From NCBI GenBank assembly GCA_021323815.1, contig JAJPKG010000252.1, positions 1 through 8,921 on the forward strand: a stretch of DNA of 8,921 nucleotides, read 5' to 3'. Position 1 is the first letter of the stretch. Each line of letters opens with the position of its first letter. Shown here in pieces: positions 1-5,900 of the stretch. Below the pieces are notes generated by a model. It did not search any database. It had not been told where the DNA came from and saw only the letters and a program-made list of their open reading frames with translations. The position numbers and the translations under genes were made by a program. This DNA is from Pseudomonadota bacterium. GTDB lineage: Bacteria > Chloroflexota > Ktedonobacteria > Ktedonobacterales > JACDGC01.

Positions 1-476
1 TCGGTCTGGCGACGATGGGCAGCAGCATCATTGGCATTGTGTTGAGCCAGATGGCGGTACGGCGCATCGAACGTACCTCAGGCTGGACGGGCGTGCCGGT
101 GTTGCTGGCGCTGCACGTGGCGCGAGTCGCCGGCGCGGTTGTTTTCGCGCTGTCGGGCAATCTCGCCGTCGCACTGTTCGCTTATTGGCTGGTGGATGGC
201 GCGCGCAAGCTGAATCAGCCGCTGTATGATGCGCGTTTCGCTCGCGCTGTTGCCCCTGAGGTGCGCGCGACGGTCATTTCGCTGCGTGGTCTGATCAATG
301 CCGGTGGACAGATTGCCGGCGGTCCCGGCGTGGGAGCCATCGGCAACCGCTCGCTGCGGGCGGCTCTGATCTCCGTTGCGGTGCTGCTGTCACCGATCTT
401 CCCCCTGCTGGGGCGGATCAAAGCGAAAGAAAGGAATACTGCATATGTTCATCACCGAACGCCCGTTCATGGGTGA
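1..476 (+). CDS. MFS transporter, C-terminal part (5' end outside window)
   Basis: Partial gene; the reading frame is open from the window edge (first whole codon at base 3) and gives 157 residues to a TGA stop. The protein is hydrophobic, with about four membrane-spanning stretches: near the first visible residues (GSSIIGIVLS), a helical pair around LLALHVARVAGAVVFAL and LAVALFAYWLV, and a last one around ALISVAVLLSPIFPLL. The stretch VRATVISLRGLINAGGQIAGG followed by GAIGNRSLRAAL is typical of the last two helices and intervening loop of major facilitator superfamily exporters. Family knowledge: such proteins move small molecules across the cytoplasmic membrane with a proton or ion gradient; the substrate cannot be told from this fragment. 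The end overlaps the following acetyltransferase gene by 32 nt, which suggests co-transcription and translational coupling. The ATG at 15 is internal, not the true start. Confidence 0.8.
   Translation, partial: GLATMGSSIIGIVLSQMAVRRIERTSGWTGVPVLLALHVARVAGAVVFALSGNLAVALFAYWLVDGARKLNQPLYDARFARAVAPEVRATVISLRGLINAGGQIAGGPGVGAIGNRSLRAALISVAVLLSPIFPLLGRIKAKERNTAYVHHRTPVHG
430..435 (+). promoter_or_regulatory. Ribosome binding site of the GNAT gene
   Basis: AAAGGA lies 9 nt before the ATG at 445, inside the end of the transporter gene. It supports 445 as the start over the upstream ATG at 376 and the downstream ATG at 469. Confidence 0.6.
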
Positions 477-1362
477 ACCCGATTGGCCGCTGATCGCGTC
501 CGCGTTGGATGCGCTGCCCGCGAATGCTCGCCATGTCATCGATCTGCCCTATCGCCTCAGTTCGCCGCCGATGCAGACCGGCGAAAATGCGCGGCTGTGG
601 CTGGATGACGCCGGCCAGATTGCGGGATTCGCCGCCTGGCAACGCTACTGGGCGGTGCTGGATTTTTTCACGCTGCCCAGTCCACAACGCGGCGAGATTG
701 AAAACGCGATTTTCACCTGGGCATTGCCGCGTTTCCGCGCGATGGACGCGGCGCGGGGCCGTCCCCTACCCTATTGGGCGGAATATCGGGAAGATGATAC
801 AGAGCGAGGCGATCTGTTGGTCGCGCATGGCTTCACGCTGGATGAGGATTATCAGTATGTGCAACTGCATCATCCGCTTGGTGAGGCGCTGCCGGTGGTG
901 AGTGCGCCGCAGGGCATCACCATTCGCCCACTGGTCGGCGAGCGCGAGGTGGCGGCCTATGTCGCGCTGCATCGCGCGGCGTTCGAGAGCGAGTCCATGA
1001 CCCAGGATTGGCGCGAGCGCACGCTGCGAGCGCCGCATCACCTGCCGGAAATCGATCTGGTGGCTGAGACTGAGGATGGCGCGCTGGTTGGCTTTTGCCT
1101 GGGCTGGTTCGACGCGGCGCATCGCCAGGGCCAAGTTGAGCCGGTGGGCGTCGCGCCGGGATATCATGGCCGGGGCATCGGGCGAGCCTTGCTCAGCGAG
1201 ATGCTGCGCCGCTTCGCCGCGCTGGGAGCCGAGCGGGTAATCATCGAGACCGAAAGCACGCGCTCGCCCGCCCTGCGGCTTTATGAATCGGTCGGCTTTC
1301 GCCCGCAATATGCGATCGTGTTGAAAGGGCGATGGGCGATGCGGAAAGACACAGGCGGCTAG
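445..1362 (+). CDS. Tandem-domain GNAT family N-acetyltransferase
   Basis: 305-residue cytoplasmic protein. The C-terminal half (about residues 150-300) is a clear GNAT domain: the acetyl-CoA binding segment VGVAPGYHGRGIGRALL (about residues 232-248) holds the pyrophosphate-loop pattern x-G-R-G-I-G, with His where most members have Gln or Arg. The later ALRLYESVGF matches motif B of the fold. The N-terminal half (about 1-145), with the segment LWLDDAGQIAGFAAW and later LVAHGFTLDEDYQYVQL, looks like a second, degenerate GNAT domain without a recognisable acetyl-CoA loop. Double GNAT proteins are known, mycothiol synthase being one example, but nothing here identifies the acceptor. Family role: transfer of an acetyl group from acetyl-CoA to an amine. 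The gene overlaps the MFS gene by 32 nt, so the pair may modify and export one compound (inference). Its stop overlaps the stop of a WD40 relic on the other strand at CTAG. Confidence 0.85.
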   Translation: MFITERPFMGEPDWPLIASALDALPANARHVIDLPYRLSSPPMQTGENARLWLDDAGQIAGFAAWQRYWAVLDFFTLPSPQRGEIENAIFTWALPRFRAMDAARGRPLPYWAEYREDDTERGDLLVAHGFTLDEDYQYVQLHHPLGEALPVVSAPQGITIRPLVGEREVAAYVALHRAAFESESMTQDWRERTLRAPHHLPEIDLVAETEDGALVGFCLGWFDAAHRQGQVEPVGVAPGYHGRGIGRALLSEMLRRFAALGAERVIIETESTRSPALRLYESVGFRPQYAIVLKGRWAMRKDTGG

Positions 1363-1436
1363 GGCTGCCAGACCTGGGCGGTGCCGTCCTGGCTGGCCGA
1401 GACGGCGTGCCTGCCATCCGGCGTCAGGTTACACTG
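1359..1436 (-). pseudogene. Remnant of the C-terminal blade of a WD40-repeat protein
   Basis: Read on the minus strand, these bases give 25 residues and a TAG stop: LTPDGRHAVSAS followed by QDGTAQVW and QP. This is the standard last half of a WD40 blade (hydrophobic-TPDG-R-x-A-V-S-A-S-x-D-G-T-x-x-V-W). Directly upstream in the same frame is another TAG (1437-1439), so there is no room for a start codon or for the other blades. It is therefore a gene end whose body has been lost or frameshifted. A different frame just upstream reads FHAGNSSVT and ends at the junction, so a single missing base could explain part of the break (inference). The relic faces the GNAT gene tail to tail, and the two stop codons share CTAG. 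Confidence 0.6.
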
Positions 1437-1487
1437 CTATTTCCGGCGTGAAACCCTGCCATCCAGCATGGTTCCGCGCAGAAAAGA

Positions 1488-1493
1488 TATACT
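1488..1493 (+). promoter_or_regulatory. Candidate -10 box upstream of recF
   Basis: TATACT is a close match to the sigma-70 -10 consensus and stands out in GC-rich surroundings, 35 nt before the proposed recF start. No convincing -35 hexamer lies at 16-18 nt spacing, so this is a weak call. Confidence 0.25.
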
Positions 1494-1510
1494 GGAAGCA
1501 CAATGCTTCC
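1494..1510 (+). repeat. 7-bp perfect inverted repeat before recF
   Basis: GGAAGCA, a CAA loop, then TGCTTCC: both arms match fully. It sits between the candidate -10 box and the ribosome binding site of recF. It could be an operator-like dyad, or a small hairpin if transcription starts further upstream. The role is unknown. Confidence 0.45.
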
Positions 1511-1511
1511 C

Positions 1512-1517
1512 AAAGGA
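1512..1517 (+). promoter_or_regulatory. Ribosome binding site deciding the recF start
   Basis: AAAGGA precedes the GTG at 1529 by 11 nt. It runs into the ATG at 1517 and so cannot serve that codon, which favours the GTG start. Confidence 0.45.
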
Positions 1518-1528
1518 TGTTTCGCCCT

Positions 1529-2764
1529 GTGTATCTGGAATCGTTGGATCTGACGGATTTTCGCAATTACGAGGCGCTGCGGTTGTCGCTGGGCGCGGGG
1601 CGGTTCATCGTGGCAGGCGACAACGCGCAGGGCAAGTCGAATCTGTGCGAGGCCATCCGCATGCTGGCAACGATGCGCTCGTTTCGCGCCGGAACAGACC
1701 GCGAGCTGGTGCGCTGGGGATCAGCCGGACATTTCGCGCGCATCGCCAGCGATATCGCCCGCGTGGATGGCACCCTGCGGTTGGAGATCATCATCAGCGC
1801 GCCGCCCTCTGCGGAAGATCCCCTCGCCAGCGCCGCCGGGCTGTGGGCTGGGGAGCAGGGTTCCCGTGACGAGGTGGGAGGCATGGGGGCAGGGCTGCCA
1901 CCGATGCCCCCGGCACCGCCTTCGCGTGTGGCGGCGGGCAAGCGCATCAAGGTGAACGGCGCGGCACGGCGGGCCATCGACTGCGTGGGGTTGGTGACGG
2001 TGGTGCTCTTCGAGCCGGCGGATCTCGATCTGGTCATCGGCTCGCCTTCTGGGCGGCGGCATTTCATGGATGTGACGCTGTGCCAGATCAGCCGCAGTTA
2101 TTGCCGCGCGCTCAGCCACTATCAGCGCGTGCTCACCCAGCGTAGCGCCCTGTTGCGCCGCATCCGCGACAACCAGGACGATCCGCGCGCATTGGACTAT
2201 TGGGACGGGCAACTGGCGGCGCTGGCGGTGCCGATCATCATCGAGCGCGCCGGGCTGGTTACGCGCTGCATGCCGACGGCGGATCAGGTGGCGCTGAAGC
2301 TGGGTGGGCGTGGCCTGCGCTTGGAATATCAGCCGTCCTACGCCGTCGATGCCGAACTGCCGCCAGCCACTGCGGTCGCGGCGTTCACGGAAAAGCTGGC
2401 GAGCCTGCGACGACGCGAGATCGCGCAGGGAGTGAACCTGCTGGGACCGCACCGCGACGACCTGGCCTTCATGGAAGGTCCGGTGAATCTGGCGGTGTAT
2501 GGCTCGCGGGGGCAGCAGCGCGGTGCCGCGCTGGCGCTGAAGCTGGCAGAACTGGAAGCCATCGAGATCGAGACCGGCGACCAGCCCATTCTGGTGCTGG
2601 ATGACGTGCTGAGCGAGCTGGACCCCACCCGCCGCGCCGCGCTGCTGGAAAGCGTGGGCGAGATCAGCCAGGTCATCCTCACCACCGCCGAACCAGAGTC
2701 GATTCCCCGCGCCTTCGCGGCGAGCGCCCGTTGGCTGAACGTGCGCGACGGGGAGATCGGGTGA
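1529..2764 (+). CDS. recF: DNA replication and repair protein RecF
   Basis: RecF is a cytoplasmic SMC/ABC-type ATPase that helps RecO and RecR load RecA onto gapped DNA. Visible motifs: Walker A GDNAQGKS (residues 30-37), the family segment FEPADLDLVIGSPSGRRHF, the block GPHRDDL, ABC signature GSRGQQR (S326), and Walker B plus D-loop ILVLDDVLSELDP (Asp358-Asp359). I chose GTG at 1529 because the protein then begins VYLESLDLTDFRNY, as RecF proteins usually begin, the Walker A lysine becomes residue 36 as in E. coli RecF, and an AAAGGA lies ahead. ATG 1517 (415 aa) and GTG 1448 (438 aa) are alternatives. At 411 residues it is longer than the usual 360-375. The excess is a segment at about residues 91-136, rich in Ala, Gly and Pro, inserted before KRIKVNG. 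The usual neighbours dnaA, dnaN and gyrB are not in this window. Confidence 0.93.
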   Translation: MYLESLDLTDFRNYEALRLSLGAGRFIVAGDNAQGKSNLCEAIRMLATMRSFRAGTDRELVRWGSAGHFARIASDIARVDGTLRLEIIISAPPSAEDPLASAAGLWAGEQGSRDEVGGMGAGLPPMPPAPPSRVAAGKRIKVNGAARRAIDCVGLVTVVLFEPADLDLVIGSPSGRRHFMDVTLCQISRSYCRALSHYQRVLTQRSALLRRIRDNQDDPRALDYWDGQLAALAVPIIIERAGLVTRCMPTADQVALKLGGRGLRLEYQPSYAVDAELPPATAVAAFTEKLASLRRREIAQGVNLLGPHRDDLAFMEGPVNLAVYGSRGQQRGAALALKLAELEAIEIETGDQPILVLDDVLSELDPTRRAALLESVGEISQVILTTAEPESIPRAFAASARWLNVRDGEIG

Positions 2765-2913
2765 TCTGTGCTTCGCGGGGCACGCCTTCCGGCTATGCGG
2801 AGTGTCAATCCACTGCTTCTTTCGATTCCATGAGTGACCGAGATGGTTTGCCCCATTCGCCCGTGACCTCGTGACCTTCGCCCCGATGCGCCGCGCCGCA
2901 TTTCCCCTATGCT
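2765..2913. other. Spacer between recF and the propeller/lectin gene
   Basis: About 150 nt without a supported gene. It holds three copies of GTGACC (2834-2839, 2863-2868, 2871-2876), the last two 8 nt apart in tandem. I find no convincing -35/-10 pair and no terminator with a T-run after recF. Confidence 0.4.
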
Positions 2914-2923
2914 GGGAGGTGAG
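2914..2923 (+). promoter_or_regulatory. Strong Shine-Dalgarno of the propeller/lectin gene
   Basis: GGGAGGTGAG abuts the ATG at 2924 and contains GGAGGTGA, a long match to the 16S rRNA 3' end. The core GGAGG ends 4 nt before the start, a short but workable spacing. It rules out the in-frame ATG at 2909, which lies upstream of it. Confidence 0.7.
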
Positions 2924-5900
2924 ATGGCGCGCCCAGCACGGACTGCCTTCGCGCGCCCGGAAAATCCCCAACGGACGAGGCGAAGAAGGATGCTTCACAG
3001 ATCTTCCCGGTGGCGCGTGGTCGTCACCCTGGCGCTGATGCTGGCAACGCCGCTGCTCACGCTCAGCAATGTGGCCTATGGCGCAGGGTATCGCTCCCCT
3101 CGCGTCAACCTGCCCACCAGCAACACCGATGACTGGCCCACTTTCATGCACGACAACCAGCGCACCGGAAAAAGCGCCGAGAGCTTTTTCACCACCGCCA
3201 ACGCCCCCACGCTGACCAAATTGTGGTCCTATAAAACCGGGGGCGGCATCGCGGCAGAGCCGACGGTGGTGGGCAACACCGTCTATGTCGGCTCGTGGGA
3301 CGGCTATATGTACGCGTTGAATGCTTCTACCGGCGCATTGATCTGGAAGACCTTTTTGGGGCAGACGACTACCCCTTTGTGCGCTCCCTCCACCATTGGC
3401 ATCACCTCGGCGGCGACCGTGCTCAACGGCATCGTCTATGTCGGCGGCGGCGACTCGTATTGGTATGCCCTGGATGCCGGCACGGGCGCGGTGCTGTGGA
3501 AGGTCTTCACCGGTGACAACAGCCAGAGCGGCGGCTATTATAACTGGTCCAGCCCGCTCATCTATAACGGCTATGCTTATATCGGCCTCGCCAGCAATTG
3601 TGATAATCCCCTGGCGCAGGGTAAGCTGATGCAGGTGGATCTCACCAGCCACAGTGTCGTCAACACGCTGAATCTGGTGCCGACCGGCCAGGTTGGCGGC
3701 GGCATCTGGACCACCCCGTCGGTGGACCCGACCACCAACACCATCTATGTCACCACCGGCACGAAGAACCAGACAACGCAGATCTATGCCCAGGCGATCA
3801 TCGCCATCGATGCCGGCACCCTCACGGTGAAATCGTATTGGGATCTGCCCGATGCCGACGCGGTGGTGGATTCTGATTGGGGCGCGACGCCGGTGTTGTT
3901 CGACGATGCCAACGGGCATCACTGGGTGGTGGCATCGAACAAAGACGGCTATCTGTATGGCTTTGACCGCACGAACCTGGCCGCCGGACCGGTGTGGCGA
4001 CAGCAGATCTCCATCGGCGGTGCGTGTCCCACCTGCGGCGACGGCAGCATTTCCACCGTCTCGGTGATGAATGGCACCATCTATGTCGCGGGGGGCAACA
4101 CCACCATCAACGGCGTGGGATATCCCGGCGCGGTGCGCGCGCTGGACGCCAATGGGAACATCTTGTGGGAGCATGGCGCGCAGGGGCCGGTGGTACCCGC
4201 AGTAACGACGGTGAACGGGTTGGTCATCGACGAACCCGGCAACACCATCGAAGTGCTGAACGCGGCGAACGGCCAGCGCCTCTATAGCTATACCACCGGC
4301 GGGCCGATCTATGCTGCCGCCAGCGTCTCGCACGGGGCCATCTACACCGGCTCGGTGGATGGCAACGTCTATGCTCTGGCGCTGGGCAATCCCATCACCC
4401 CGCCAGCGGATGTCAACTGCGCGTCGGGGTGGATTTGCCAGGATATCAACTCCAGCGGCGGCACGGAAACGCAGAGCAACGGCTCGTGGAATCTGGCCAG
4501 CAGCGGCGCAGGCGTGGGCGCGAACCCCGGCACGGATGCCTTCCGGCTGGACGCGCAATCGGTGACCGGCGACGTGCAGGTGGTGGGGCAACTCGCCAGC
4601 GCCAGTGGCCAGGCGGGCGTGATGCTGCGCCAGTCGAATGATCCCGGCGCGCCCTTCTATGCGCTGTTGCGCAACGGCGCGAATCTCGTGGTGGAATATC
4701 GCTCCCAGTTCGGCGGTGTTGTCACCACCCTGAATCAGGTGGCGAGCGCGCTGCCCGTGTATCTCAAAATCCTGCGCATGGGCGATACCTTCCAGGCCGC
4801 GACTTCCACGGATGGCACGAACTATACGCTCATTCCAGGCGGCACGACGATTCTCATGCTGCCCGCAACCGTGCTGGGTGGGCTGGCAGACGCCAACGGC
4901 GCGGCAAGCTTCGCCTCGGTCAGCACCGGCGCGCCCGGCACGCCTCCCGCGACGCCGCCCTCGCCCTCGCCTTGCCCGCCGGGCTGGAACTGCCAGGATA
5001 TCGGCAATCCCTTGACCATTGGCGATCAATCGCTGAACAACGGCGTGTGGAGCGTCAAGGGCGGGGGCGCGGACATCAACGGCTATCGCGATCAGTTCCA
5101 CTTTGTGTGGCAGGCGGTTGCGGGCGACGCCACGCTGAGCGCGCGGGTGACGGCGCAGACCAACACCAACGGCTATGCCAAAGCGGGCGTGATGTTGCGC
5201 CAGAGCACCGACCCCGCCGCCGCGTATTATGCCATGTTCCTGACGCCGGGCAACGGCATCGACGTGTCGTGGCGCACCAGCGAGGGCATGCGCGTGCAGG
5301 AAAACTTCAATTCCGGCACCGTTCCGGCCTATCTGCAAATCGAACGTTCCGGCAACACCTTCACCGCGTGGACCTCGCCCGACGGCACGAACTGGACGTA
5401 TCTGCCTGGTTCCAGCGTGGTGCTGAACACCAGCGGCGGCATGCTGGCCGGCCTGGCCGTGACCTCGCGCAATGCCACATCAAGTAGCGCAGCCACCATC
5501 GACAGCGTGAATCTTGCGCAGAGCGCGCCGCCCGCCCCCACCGTCTGCCCGGCGGGGTGGAATTGCGCCGACATCGGCAATCCGCATCCCGCCGGCAGCC
5601 AATCGCAGAACGGCACCGTCTGGACGGTCATCGCTGGCGGCGCGGATATCTATGCCACCGCTGATCAGTTCCGCTACATCTGGCAGACCTTGCCCGGCGA
5701 CGGCAGCTTCAGCGCGCTCGTCACCAGTCAGTCGAACAGCAACGACTACGCCAAAGCCGGCGTGATGATCCGCGCCAGCAGCGATCCCAGCGCGGCGTAT
5801 TATGGGATGTTCGTCACGCCGGGACATGGCATCGTCATCCAATATCGCACCGCGCTGGGGCAATTTGCCGGCCAGGCGACGACCATCCCCAGCGCCACCA

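Noticed and set aside
2754..2767. AGATC-GGGT-GATCT inverted repeat across the recF stop
   Set aside because: Only 5 bp of stem and no T-run; too weak to call a terminator.
2965..3005. Twin-arginine (Tat) signal in RTRRRRMLHRSS
   Set aside because: Arginine-rich, but a poor match to the S-R-R-x-F-L-K consensus, and the start codon is uncertain between 2924 and 2990.
2924..4408. Propeller as a PQQ-dependent alcohol dehydrogenase
   Set aside because: The blade motifs fit, but I see no adjacent Cys-Cys pair, calcium-site residues or cytochrome CxxCH, so an enzymatic call is not supported.
1721..5338. A 1205-codon open frame on the minus strand
   Set aside because: It lies antisense to recF and the propeller gene, both clearly real. 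Its translation is rich in Arg, His, Gly and Ala with no recognisable domain, as expected for the shadow of a high-GC gene.
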